DNA from: Aculops lycopersici
Lineage: Eukaryota; Arthropoda; Arachnida; Trombidiformes; Eriophyidae
Reading direction: 5' to 3'
Assembly: GCA_015350385.1 (NCBI GenBank)
Contig: WNKI01000002.1
Location: forward strand, 146,622-210,621
DNA: 64,000 bases
The position numbers and the translations under genes are program-made. The notes below the pieces were generated by a model. That model had not been told where the DNA came from. It searched no databases and saw only the letters and a program-made list of their open reading frames with translations. Positions 1-9,273 of the stretch are shown one piece after another. How positions within the stretch are numbered: position 1 is the first letter of the stretch; the number at the start of each line of letters is the position of its first letter.

Positions 1-1706
1 ATTTAGAGAGCTAGAATTGAGTGACCTGGCATGGGGAAGGCCGCAGAACCGGAAGTAGGCAACACAATCCCAGTATGCGTGGTGGTCATACTCTCCATAC
101 ATTGAAAGTGGGTGTGTGTTTCTCTGTGGTTTTCCACCTTGAATTTGGACAAGTCTCGCTCATTGTCTTGGTCTTAGTCTCTCGACCTCTGAAACCGGGA
201 GTCGCACATTGTTGCTATAGCAAGCCACAGTCACCACGGCAGCACTAACCTGGTCGAAAGCTAGCCAGCCTGCTCACGACCGAGAACCGCGCACACCAAT
301 CTAGAGGTAGTGGGAAGTCTTGAATGAGGAGAGGACTTAGGTCTCGATTCAGGTGACGACGTGCAAACATACGATTTTACCGCCCATGTGACCCTATGTT
401 GTTGCCGCCGCTGCCGTGGCCTCATATCAGTTTAGTGTTTGTGTCCGTGTGTGCATATAGCGCAACCACTTGGCATACTTTCTGCCCCTTCCCCGCTCAC
501 GCCCATAATTCTACATAAGCTTAGCGCCACGGCGCTAGGTACCCGCAGCTCGCGCCGGCACATGCGAGCTGCGCCGCGTGTGCGCTTGGCGCCGCCAATG
601 AGAGCATGGGGATTCCGGTGCAAAGCTCCGCGCATTTGACCCAGCGCAGCGCCAACTGCGCACAGCAAGCTAACTGTCTAGCAAAACAACCACCTAGCTG
701 CGCTAGCTTGGCGGCGGCGCTGCTGCCGCCGCTAAAGGTTGCGCTACTTCCACTGCTGCCGCTGCCATTGCTGCCCTGCCTTAACAAGCCATTTCATTCA
801 CAAATTCCAATTTCATTCATAATTTTCAGCTTTCTCATTCCCAACAGTAGAGGAGGTGAAGTTGGTGTCGATTTCCTTTTTGTACCTTTACAAGCCCAGC
901 AAACTTGGCGTGAGTGTTGATATTTGGTTGTTGTCGTTGTTAGTTGCGCTGCTATTGCTATTGCATTTGTGGTTGAAGTGATGTTACTGGCATTAGTGAG
1001 CTTTTAATTCCGATTTGGACGCACCTTTTTACGCTCTCTTTCGTCAACGACAAGTTAGCAGGAAGAAGATTCGACAAGCAACACTAACAATAAGACTATA
1101 CAGGAAGAGAGATAGATAGATAGATAGAGAGTCAGTTAATCAGTTTTCTCATATAATTTTACGAAGAAGAAGGTGATGCAATCTATTACTGCCTCTATAT
1201 TTGGGTAATTTAGCCAGTTATTTGCTAGGTAAAGCTCGAGAGTGGGTTCAATTCAGCGAGGGCAAAGAAGATGATACTACAGAAACAGTGAGACCAATGT
1301 TATATCTCGAGACCAACAAGCTTGAAGACTGCATCTAGATACCAGATCTCAACCACGAATAATATTAGGGATACCACACAAAGAAAAGGTGGAGAAGATT
1401 CACGTTTGCATTAATTTTACGTTTTATATTGTTGGATAGGATAAGAGATTTTTGAGAGGGTCTCTTTACAAGACCGAAAATCCACATTATATATAATAAC
1501 CAATATATAAATATTATTTACACATTTCATCATCTCGAGAGGAAGATAAAATGTCCATAAGAACATTTCAGGCAACTCGTTATTAAATACTATACTAAAT
1601 ACTAGGAAGATCAAAATAAATAGCAAGGAAATAGCATAAAGAGGAAATCATTTTATCAATTTCAATTACTTAAACCATATAACTTATACTAAATCCCACC
1701 AATCAA
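1..1706. other. Region upstream of the G-gamma gene, no supported gene
   Basis: No reading frame here looks coding; the open frames at about 430-920 are antisense and sense shadows of a GC- and CpG-rich patch (about 520-780) with many GCTGCC/CGCC runs. A short GATA tetranucleotide run lies at about 1108-1128. The CpG-rich patch may be a promoter or an untranslated first exon of the G-gamma gene, but no splice link can be demonstrated. Confidence 0.5.
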
Positions 1707-2029
1707 ATGGCGACTAGAAAGAGGGTGAGTTTTTTAACCTTCAGAAACAGGTGGTCTTTTGTTTACATAAAAAACTAACTAATCAACCAAAAATCTGCCT
1801 ATAACCCCAACAATAGCCGCTAACTCCAGCTCAATTGGCTGAGGCCAACGTGAAGCAACTCCAAAGTGAGGCCGCCTTGCCAAAGATGAAGGTCTCGGTG
1901 ACGGTTAAAGAAATGATGGACTACATTGAGGCTCACAAAGAGGAGGACTATTTGGTCAAGGGCTTTGAGACGTCACCAAAGAAGAACCCATTCCGGAAAA
2001 AGAAACTCAACACCTGTGTCCTATTCTGA
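1707..2029 (+). CDS. Heterotrimeric G-protein gamma subunit, two exons
   Basis: Model: exon 1 1707-1724 (ATG plus five codons, MATRKR), intron 1725-1816 (GTGAGT...AATAG), exon 2 1817-2029, giving 76 residues. The open frame of exon 2 has no ATG of its own, and the ATG exon joins it in phase 0. The protein shows the GGL helical pattern, the conserved NPF motif followed by a basic patch, and a C-terminal CaaX box CVLF. The gamma subunit pairs with G-beta at the plasma membrane and is prenylated at the CaaX cysteine, then methylated after aaX removal. The NPF end resembles Drosophila G-gamma-1 more than the NPW type (Drosophila Ggamma30A, vertebrate GNG13). A final Phe is unusual; Leu would indicate geranylgeranylation and Phe is ambiguous. 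Family call is firm; orthology to a specific gamma is inference. Confidence 0.85.
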
Positions 2030-2427
2030 CGTTTAGCTCAGTCGTCATCATCCTCGAGAGGCCAGCAAAGAGCAACTGAGATGAGAACGATTACTTGTCA
2101 TGATAGAGATGCTGCCGTCTATACTTACAACGAATACCTGGATTACAATGATGAAGATAGCGTAGCAAGCTCTAGTAATAACACCACCAGCAACAAAAGT
2201 AAACAAGTCAAGTTTTGAGGAGATCTTATGGACTACATGTCGAGTGCTCATTGTATTGTTATATCATTTGGAGAAGGAAAAAGAAGAGATTATTGTTACA
2301 TTTCATGTTTCATACTGCCCCCTACCTTGTGCACAAATTTTAACATCAGCATTTTAATACATATATATATATATATATGTTAAAATATATATATACTTCA
2401 GATCATTTGGCATTTTAATGTCGCCAA
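2030..2427. other. Gap between convergent G-gamma and PTPA genes
   Basis: About 400 bp with no coding signal, presumably the two facing 3' UTRs. It contains an AT dinucleotide run at 2361-2378 inside a perfect 20-bp palindrome (2360-2379), flanked by 7-bp arms (2351-2357 and 2380-2386), so it could form a cruciform or hairpin. A second TA run follows at 2386-2395. Confidence 0.6.
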
Positions 2428-3552
2428 TCATTGCATCTTCGTATCATGATTATTATCGACATTATCACCACCTTCAACACACCTACTATCATTCCAAACC
2501 AGAATGTAATCACCAAATAAAAGATGTTGTATAATCGGAAACGGACTTAAAACCTCATCCCTGAACTTGATCTTAGTTCGTCTGAAGATGTTATCCCAGC
2601 CTGGAGCGCCCGACAGATTCCATAATGTGTAGGAGTGCTCATTGAATGGACCCTTCTTGTTGGTTAGTATAAAGTCGACGGCTTCGAAAAATATAAAGTC
2701 ACCCTTGTACATATCCACTTGTTCGAATTCATAAAAATTACTCGGTGAGATATACTTGATGCCAGCTAACTGAGATGTTCCGAATAAAAAGGGTAAAAAT
2801 TGAAAGTCATCCATATTATACACCCCTCGACTACCTGCTGGCTCCAATCGGAATTTGGTCTGCAATCTTCGACATAACTTGAGGTAAAAGTGTGCAAATA
2901 AGGCGTGGATATCACGTCCGTGATTAGATACAAAAGCCTTTAGTTTCTCTGGAGTTACAATAAGCAGTTTGTCTTGTGTCAGTTTTTTGTCATCCTCACT
3001 TTCTTTTGTAACTAGATTACTAAGTCCCATGGTGAATATCATGAAGTTTAATTCGTGGCCAGTTCCATAGTCGATTCGCATTTGATTTCCAAATGATTCG
3101 GTGAGATAGTAACACAATTCAGACTTGAAATGGCTGTCACCTTGATGGTTACTCGCCAACTCATCATTGATAAAGTTTCTACTAAGAATCTTCATCTTAT
3201 CAAACCAGTCTCTGAAAGCAACATGTCCAAAGCGAAGTGCAGTCCCGGGTGGTTGGGTGAGATTTGTTTCGTCGCAACACTTTTCAAGCTTTCCAAAAAA
3301 CTCAGAACATCTGACAAATACTTCGTTTTGTATCGAGTACTTCTTATTGATAAACTTGGTTCCAGTTCCGTAGATACATTCGCACAATAAGTCTATGTAA
3401 GTTGAGATATTCTTGTAACCCAAACTAGAGGTCTTGAAAAATGCAACATCCTTCTCGTTGTTGATCCTCTTTGACATATGAGCTGGATTGGAGTCTTTGA
3501 GATCCTTTGGTATGGCGCGAGTGTTCGTGGGCATTTTTGTTACCGTAAACAT
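2428..3552 (-). CDS. Serine/threonine-protein phosphatase 2A activator (PTPA/PPP2R4)
   Basis: 374 residues in one exon, close to the usual length (about 320-360). PTPA is a peptidyl-prolyl isomerase-type chaperone that, with ATP-Mg, activates the PP2A catalytic subunit and helps holoenzyme assembly. Family signatures are visible: the YGTGHE motif near residue 165, a DDFQFLPFLFG stretch near 250, the FNEHS segment near 300, and LSPFPIIQHLLFG near 340. Two in-frame ATGs lie at the start (MFTVTK and MPTNTR six codons later); either could be used. The C-terminal 20 residues are acidic and polar and beyond the conserved fold. It is divergent from TSR2 across about 220 bp. Identification by family motifs is secure. 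Confidence 0.93.
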   Translation of the reverse strand: MFTVTKMPTNTRAIPKDLKDSNPAHMSKRINNEKDVAFFKTSSLGYKNISTYIDLLCECIYGTGTKFINKKYSIQNEVFVRCSEFFGKLEKCCDETNLTQPPGTALRFGHVAFRDWFDKMKILSRNFINDELASNHQGDSHFKSELCYYLTESFGNQMRIDYGTGHELNFMIFTMGLSNLVTKESEDDKKLTQDKLLIVTPEKLKAFVSNHGRDIHALFAHFYLKLCRRLQTKFRLEPAGSRGVYNMDDFQFLPFLFGTSQLAGIKYISPSNFYEFEQVDMYKGDFIFFEAVDFILTNKKGPFNEHSYTLWNLSGAPGWDNIFRRTKIKFRDEVLSPFPIIQHLLFGDYILVWNDSRCVEGGDNVDNNHDTKMQ

Positions 3553-3771
3553 TATTAGATATATCTTATAAGTTATCCATCATTACAAAATATTCGATGC
3601 ATTTTGCGACCCGTTTTGAACGAGCTAATCGACGTGTCAGCGCATGTTATTTGTAAACACACCAATTTCACTTGTCTCACGTGCTCATGTTTATCATCGC
3701 ACAACGTGTGGCCATTTTACCGTTACAATTCATTAGCTTATTTAAATCTATTCAACTATTTAATTATAACA
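3553..3771. promoter_or_regulatory. Short divergent promoter region between PTPA and TSR2
   Basis: The two start codons face away from each other across about 220 bp, so the region must contain both 5' UTRs and probably a shared promoter. The open frame running into TSR2 from 3604 is judged untranslated, because its 56 residues lack conservation and the protein family starts near the later ATG. No TATA box is obvious. Confidence 0.45.
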
Positions 3772-4272
3772 ATGGCAAACACAAGCCAGGTATCCGAAAC
3801 ACCCTTAAGAATGAACCCCGAAGGCGGCGCTATGTTTAGAAAAGCGGTGAATTATATATTGACCGAATGGCCCTCTCTAACGTTGGCCATTGAAAATGGG
3901 ATGGGAGGACCGCAAGCTATCGAGAAACGAAATTGGATTAGCTCAACTATTGCAGATGAGATGATCAAGGGTAAAGATATTGACTTGGAGGACTACCTTG
4001 CCGAAATGATAAACCAAGAGTATGATACCCTAATCGAAGATGGTAGCTTGGAATACAACACAAAGTGGATTGAGAAGTTCTATAAAGATTGTTTGCAGGG
4101 CAAAGTCCAGGAAGTTGAGAACGCAATCCACCAAGCCACTATTAAAAAACAAAGTTTGGGTAACATGAAAATACCGGCACCAGTATGCCAGACAGTTGAT
4201 AGCGACGAGGATGAGGACGATGATGGAGATGCAATGGATTATGACGGCGATGAGATTCCAAAGTTGGTCTAA
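3772..4272 (+). CDS. Pre-rRNA-processing protein TSR2 homologue
   Basis: 166 residues from the ATG at 3772 (human TSR2 is about 190). TSR2 is a nuclear chaperone/escortin that takes ribosomal protein eS26 from its importin and hands it to the nascent 90S pre-ribosome. Visible features: an N-terminal helical domain with the WPSLTLAIENGMGG motif (family WxALxLAVExGxGG), then a Leu/Tyr-rich segment, ending in a long acidic tail (DSDEDEDDDGDAMD) as in other TSR2 proteins; in the yeast system the acidic C-terminus contributes to eS26 binding. The frame is open to 3604, but starting there would add 56 residues unlike the family. Divergent from PTPA. Confidence 0.9.
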   Translation: MANTSQVSETPLRMNPEGGAMFRKAVNYILTEWPSLTLAIENGMGGPQAIEKRNWISSTIADEMIKGKDIDLEDYLAEMINQEYDTLIEDGSLEYNTKWIEKFYKDCLQGKVQEVENAIHQATIKKQSLGNMKIPAPVCQTVDSDEDEDDDGDAMDYDGDEIPKLV

Positions 4273-4433
4273 GTCTTAATTATCTGTTTAACATTATTAG
4301 CCGAGCAGTTGATTTAATACATATAGACTTGACATTTGATCTAATTCACCAAGTTGTTTTATTTTGTAATTAAAATGCTTTCCGTCCAATCAAACTGTAT
4401 TTTCATTTAAATATCCTATCCTAACAACACTGA

Positions 4434-6240
4434 TCAGAAGTCGATCGTACCCTTGCATGGCTTCACTGTCTGATCATTGTCAAGAACATTCGTCTGCTTT
4501 ATTTTTGAAACGCTATCGCCGGATCCAATTGAAATGACTCGCTTCCGCTTGTAGAATTGAGAATACCAAAGTCGGAACTGCTTGAGTGTTTTGTCTTCTG
4601 GAATAAATATTGGATTTTTCACTAGCTTCTTATGATTCCAGATCACCAAGTCACGTTCGAGCATCTTGATCTCGCCATACAAAACCCACTTGGCCATGAA
4701 GCATTGGAACAAGGATCTCTCTGTATATATGTGCTGAACATACTTTGTTCTTCTGCCACCCAAAGGTATCGAGTTCATGATCAACAAACCTCGGCCATAC
4801 CACTTGGAGTCATAGTATATGGTTACTCTAGCTGGTCCGATTTGGTTAGCTCGAACTGTGATATCAAACACTCTCAGACCAAAGACACTTATCCATGACT
4901 GCAACTTGAACTGAGCCATGTGAGTTACCTTGCCAGAATCATTGAGCGTTGGTCGCCAATCAGGCGAATACTGGTGCTTGAAGTATTTCTGTAGATAGTT
5001 GAAGTCACCAAGTTCCGTTAGTTGGCCACCGAATACAAACAGGTCGCCATGAATGCCCTCAAAGTGATTTGTGTCGGCACCATTCTCTAGCATATCACGG
5101 ATATCCAAGTTAGATGTATGGCAAGATCTACCAATAAGTTGCCAGTTCTTCAAGCTCAACTCGCTCGATGGAACTAGATGCCAACTTGGTGGTTGCCGGT
5201 CAATGTGATGCCAAACGTAGATAAAGTTATCAACCTCGACAGAGGTCCAAGTGTTGAGCCTCGCTTGTTTCGGAATACTGGCTGGCTTCGAAGAGTTGCT
5301 GCTCTTTTGGTATGGAATCTTGACACACTGGCCGTCGGAAGCTCGGAAAGTCCAACCATGAAATGGGCACTCAACGCAAGACTCATTGTTTACTCGCTTC
5401 ACCTTGCCACCAATTCCAATATGGACGCCGAGGTGAGGACAATAGGCATCTAAAACGCTTACTTCCTTTCCATCATCTGATCTAGTTATTATCACATCTC
5501 TTCCGAAGATTATGCCCCGCTTAATTTTACCTGATTGGACCTTTGCCGATTCCATAACCGGAATCCAGCCATTGGGATAGACATGCAAATCATCATTGTT
5601 ACTGCTACTATTACCGTTACTATCTGTGTCATGATTATTCTTGCTGTTAATTACTCGACTTCCCCTTTTAGTTTTGTCATGCTTACTCAAATGGCTATTG
5701 GAATCGCCGCTAATGCCGCTGCTACTGCTTTTGCAACTCTCGCTATCTGAATGAATCTCATTGTGCTGCTGTTGCTGTTGTTGTTGCTCATTGTTGTCGT
5801 GGAGTTGATCGCTCATTCGGGAATCAAGAGGCGAATGATTCAATCTACTTTCATTCGTTCCTATTTTCGTTGTAACACTTTGCTGGTGGACGTGGTGGCG
5901 CTTCAATGCAAGCTCATTGTTAATCTCAGCCAAAGGTTTGCAGTATTCACTTGTGGTCATATCCTGTGACAAGTTGTTTGGGTAAGTTGGAGAGAGTTAG
6001 TCAGTATGCGTTGGCTATCTAAACACAATAAATTTACCTGTTGATTGTTGGGCTTCCATTACTTACAAGTTCATAATTGATTGGCTCCAAGACTGCTGCT
6101 AGAGCTTTCAGTATGATAACAACAACAAAGGTTACTGTAACAAGAGTCAATTGGACCAGTAGATAACTGTCGATAGGGTTTGGAAAAGGCCATACTTGAA
6201 CCACATAGCTAATTAATGGTGCGGCCACTTGATGATCCAT
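4434..6240 (-). CDS. nvd: Cholesterol 7-desaturase, neverland-type Rieske oxygenase, two exons
   Basis: Model on the minus strand: exon 1 6240-6038, intron 6037-5950 (GTAAAT...CAAG), exon 2 5949-4434, 572 residues. Neverland converts cholesterol to 7-dehydrocholesterol, the first step of ecdysteroid synthesis, at the ER. Exon 1 supplies a hydrophobic helix (about residues 27-50), as expected at the N-terminus of this family. The Rieske 2Fe-2S ligands are CPH at about 238-240 and CPFH at about 262-265. The mononuclear iron site is in the ADTNHFEGIHG stretch. The acceptor was chosen for frame: the upstream CAG acceptor (…TCACAG/GATATG) would give a stop. Between the membrane helix and the Rieske domain lies an unusual insert of about 100 residues with poly-Gln, Ser and Asn runs. 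Family call is firm; the exact acceptor is inferred. Confidence 0.9.
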
Positions 6241-6253
6241 GACTATGATGAGC

Positions 6254-6601
6254 TTATAGCGAGAGGGAAAAGGTGAACGTTAGGCAATAGAACTTTTTAC
6301 TTTCGACCATTGATTTATTTGTCCGTTTTTTCTCTGCCTGTTCACTTGCTCCATCCAAGAAACTCAACACAATAAACCAAGGGGATGATGCATCGCCGAA
6401 AAATCTCAAGTGGCCAATATTTTCATTAATCCTTGTACAAACAACATATGGAGTTCTCGGAATTTCCAGAACTCCACAGAAGAGTAGTAGCTGGTTGGTT
6501 ATACAGAAGACATAGACGACCGACACAGACTTCACCACCAACATCACGATAACCACCACTTCACCATTGCCACTACCTTCACTATCGGGTGTTGTGGTCA
6601 T
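6254..6601 (-). CDS. Unrecognised 115-residue open frame upstream of neverland
   Basis: A complete ATG-to-TAA frame that ends 13 bp before the neverland start codon on the same strand. The N-terminal half is hydrophobic (valine-rich, about residues 15-45) and the C-terminal third is polar. I do not recognise it and it has a weak Kozak context. It may simply be the 5' UTR of neverland, an upstream ORF of that transcript, or a small independent gene. Its internal composition is not simple repeat, which is the only point in its favour. Confidence 0.2.
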   Translation of the reverse strand: MTTTPDSEGSGNGEVVVIVMLVVKSVSVVYVFCITNQLLLFCGVLEIPRTPYVVCTRINENIGHLRFFGDASSPWFIVLSFLDGASEQAEKKRTNKSMVESKKFYCLTFTFSLSL

Positions 6602-6771
6602 TCAGTTTTAAAAAAATACGCTGATTTCGCACTGCAAAAAGGAGAAGAAATAAAGGAAAATTATCACCAGTCACAACAAGTAGTGTTTTTTGTTTATACA
6701 TGGTAATAAATTTAATCTATTTGCTTCACCATATACACATATAATTTGTGTAATGTGAAGCAGCAGGCAAT

Positions 6772-7272
6772 TTATATGATACCAATCTTGTTGGCGACAT
6801 CGAGCGCATCGTAATCTGGAGCTAACCTGACGTATGCCTTCTTCTGTCCATCGGGTCTAATCAAGGTGTTGACTGATTGAACTCCAATTTGATAGAGCTT
6901 CTTCACCGCCATCTCAATTTGAATCTTGTTTGATTTAAGGTCAACGATGAATACCAGAGTGTTGTTGTCCTCGATCTTCTTCATTGCTGATTCAGTGGTC
7001 AGCGGGTGCTTGATAATTGAGAACCTGTCCAGTCTTGGTCGATGTGGAACAGACTTCTTGGGACACTTTGGCTTTCTCTGCAGAATCTTGGTGTGGGGTC
7101 TACGGAACGAGGCCGAGGTTCTGACCTTTCTTGTCCTCTTGGTCCACACTCCCTTCTCAACCTTCTTCTTGGCGGATTGGGCCTTATCCACGCTCTTCTT
7201 GGTGGCGGCAGCCACCTTGGGGGCAACTTTCGGTGCCGCTGCCTTAGTTTGCTTCTTCACCTTTGGGGCCAT
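6772..7272 (-). CDS. RpL23A: 60S ribosomal protein L23a (uL23)
   Basis: 166 residues, single exon. It has the eukaryotic Ala/Lys-rich N-terminal extension (about residues 1-45), the [16 protein letters not shown] motif, then the uL23 fold (from about residue 80, [21 protein letters not shown] onward) ending in the family C-terminus DVANKIGII. uL23 sits at the polypeptide exit tunnel of the large subunit and is the docking site for SRP and nascent-chain factors. Length matches animal orthologues (156-165, longer in insects with expanded N-termini). It is divergent from NOC2, another ribosome-assembly gene, across 0.4 kb. Confidence 0.97.
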   Translation of the reverse strand: MAPKVKKQTKAAAPKVAPKVAAATKKSVDKAQSAKKKVEKGVWTKRTRKVRTSASFRRPHTKILQRKPKCPKKSVPHRPRLDRFSIIKHPLTTESAMKKIEDNNTLVFIVDLKSNKIQIEMAVKKLYQIGVQSVNTLIRPDGQKKAYVRLAPDYDALDVANKIGII

Positions 7273-7686
7273 CTTAATAGTTTAAGGATTTTACCTAATT
7301 GTGTGAGTGATAATACAAATTAAGTTGGTAATTATATATGTCAATAGTTAATATATAATATGATCAGGGCGAATAAATTTAGATACAAGCTTGTGGGTCA
7401 TGCACCCTTACAACTTCACGTTGAGGCAATGAAAAAGCCGCTTATCCACATGAGAGAAAAGATTGCATTCGCTCACATGGACGGAAGCATTCTCAGCACA
7501 GTGTGCGCTAAACTGGGCATGCGCGCTGTATCGCGCACCGAAAAACGCGCAAAGTTTCAAAATCCACAAGCTGCTGGAATCGCACGTGTTTTTTGTGCAC
7601 ATGTTTCGATGTTTGCAGCGAACTTCAATTCAGATTGATTGTTTTCATTTTGCACCCTAACTTCACCAATCACCCTATTAGACATC
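7273..7686. promoter_or_regulatory. Divergent promoter region between RpL23A and NOC2
   Basis: 414 bp between the two start codons. It contains a CpG-rich tract at about 7505-7555 with repeated GCGC. The open frames here (7360-7660 on both strands) are shadows without family likeness. The layout, two ribosome-biogenesis genes facing apart, suggests a shared promoter, which is inference. Confidence 0.45.
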
Positions 7687-9186
7687 ATGGCGAAAGATAT
7701 TAAACTAAGACAAGGTAAGAAGCAGCTGAATAGATCCATGAAGGGGAGAGTGGAGAAAAAGCGCAAGACAAAGCCAGATACCAAATTCAATGGAAAGCAA
7801 AATGGTAAGAGCAAGAAGCGCGAGGTGGAGGATAGTTTCCAAGATCAGGATGATTCAACGACAGTCAAGAAGAAGCCGTCCAAGGCTGAGCTAAAAAGCG
7901 TGATAGACGGACTTAAGAGGGATCCTGGCTTGTTGCTGGCAAGGAAGGCCCTCAAATATATTCCGTTTTATATGAAGTCCGAGGGATTACTAAAAAAGTT
8001 GTTGAAAGAGATTATCAAGTTATGGGCCGAGTCGGGCGAGAAAATACGAGTTGTTTGTCTGCTATGTCTTGTTAGAATTTATACCAAGTTGAAGGATAAA
8101 GAAAGGAAACAAACGATCATCAAGAATCTGTATGAATCATTTCTCGAAAAATGTCGCATTACTAAGCAAGATACCATGTCCATGATTGCATTCATGCGCC
8201 ACTCTCTTGTAGAACTTTATAAATTAGATCCTCAAATAGCATTCAAGCAAGCCCAAACATCCTGTCAACAGCTCAGTATAACACTCCGCAATGCATGCAC
8301 TCATAAGAATGAGGAAACCTACAAAACAGTCCTAAATTGGCAATTTGCTAACTGCCTAATACTACTGACTAGTCTAATCATCTCACACGACGACAACAGT
8401 CCCGTCAAATCGTTAACTCATCAAGTGATACAACTAAACTTGGGTTCACTCAACCTTCTTAGGTCGCCAAGATACTATCCATTTTATTGCCATCTCATAG
8501 AGAATCTAATTAATCTGACCATATCAACAAGCTCCTTCATACCAATAATGCCTCTACTCATGGGCATTTTGGATAGAATCAAGCTGGAGAGACCGAGGAA
8601 GTCTGCGGAGGAAAAGGAAGTGGATGGTAAGCAAGAGGCTAAGGGTAAAAAGAAGCTGAACGGAAAACAAAACAAGAAAGGAAAGAAAAGTGACGACGAC
8701 TATTCTGAGGTTGACGATGAAGATGAGGAATCTAGCATTAATGAGAGCGACATAGAGGATGATATGGAGGATGAAGAATCGGGTGACAATAGGAAAGCCA
8801 AAGAGTATAATTTGGACCTACTGAACCATGTGAGTCTCGACGAGGCTCATACACTCGAGTACAACCTGGCTGTTCTAGATCGTCTTTACGATTTGATACT
8901 CAAGTACTCGGCCAGCCAGTGTAATAAGATTGCATTCCCCGAGCTCATGATGTTACCTTGTGTTCAACTCAAGAAGTGGCTCAAACAAAACCAATGTGAC
9001 CATACGAAAAAGTGGAAAATTCTATTCGACAAGATAAAGGCTGATGTTCAAAAGGTTGAGGAGGCCAGGAAATCTGTGACTTTCGAATTTACCAACTACT
9101 CGGCGGTTGACGCTTGGGAGAAGAGAATGAAAGATTCAAACTCGCTCAGCTTACCTAAGATGTTACCGAAACCAGATGTAGAATAA
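7687..9186 (+). CDS. Nucleolar complex protein 2 homologue (NOC2/NOC2L)
   Basis: 499 residues from the ATG at 7687 (the frame is open from 7639, but MAKDIK is the natural start). NOC2 forms complexes with NOC1 and NOC3 that move 66S pre-ribosomes from nucleolus to nucleoplasm; in vertebrates NOC2L also inhibits histone acetyltransferases. The core Noc2 block is recognisable at about residues 175-290 (QLSITLRNACTHKNEETYKT, followed by VLNWQFANCLILL, RYYPFYCHLIENL, SFIPIMPLL). The N-terminus is very basic (nucleolar type) and there is a Lys- then Asp/Glu-rich linker at about 310-385. It is shorter than the typical 700-770 residues, mostly because the usual long N-terminal acidic region is missing. 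Its 3' end nearly meets the next gene, with AATAAA at about 9221. Confidence 0.88.
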   Translation: MAKDIKLRQGKKQLNRSMKGRVEKKRKTKPDTKFNGKQNGKSKKREVEDSFQDQDDSTTVKKKPSKAELKSVIDGLKRDPGLLLARKALKYIPFYMKSEGLLKKLLKEIIKLWAESGEKIRVVCLLCLVRIYTKLKDKERKQTIIKNLYESFLEKCRITKQDTMSMIAFMRHSLVELYKLDPQIAFKQAQTSCQQLSITLRNACTHKNEETYKTVLNWQFANCLILLTSLIISHDDNSPVKSLTHQVIQLNLGSLNLLRSPRYYPFYCHLIENLINLTISTSSFIPIMPLLMGILDRIKLERPRKSAEEKEVDGKQEAKGKKKLNGKQNKKGKKSDDDYSEVDDEDEESSINESDIEDDMEDEESGDNRKAKEYNLDLLNHVSLDEAHTLEYNLAVLDRLYDLILKYSASQCNKIAFPELMMLPCVQLKKWLKQNQCDHTKKWKILFDKIKADVQKVEEARKSVTFEFTNYSAVDAWEKRMKDSNSLSLPKMLPKPDVE

Positions 9187-9273
9187 TAATTTCTCACAAA
9201 AGTTCAATTAGTTAATTTATTGAATAAACTTTTGGTGGAGATAACAAAAAAAAATTTCAACAATCTTGTCCAA

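Noticed and set aside
5535..5969. Plus-strand frames opposite neverland
   Set aside because: Antisense of its Ser/Gln-rich insert.
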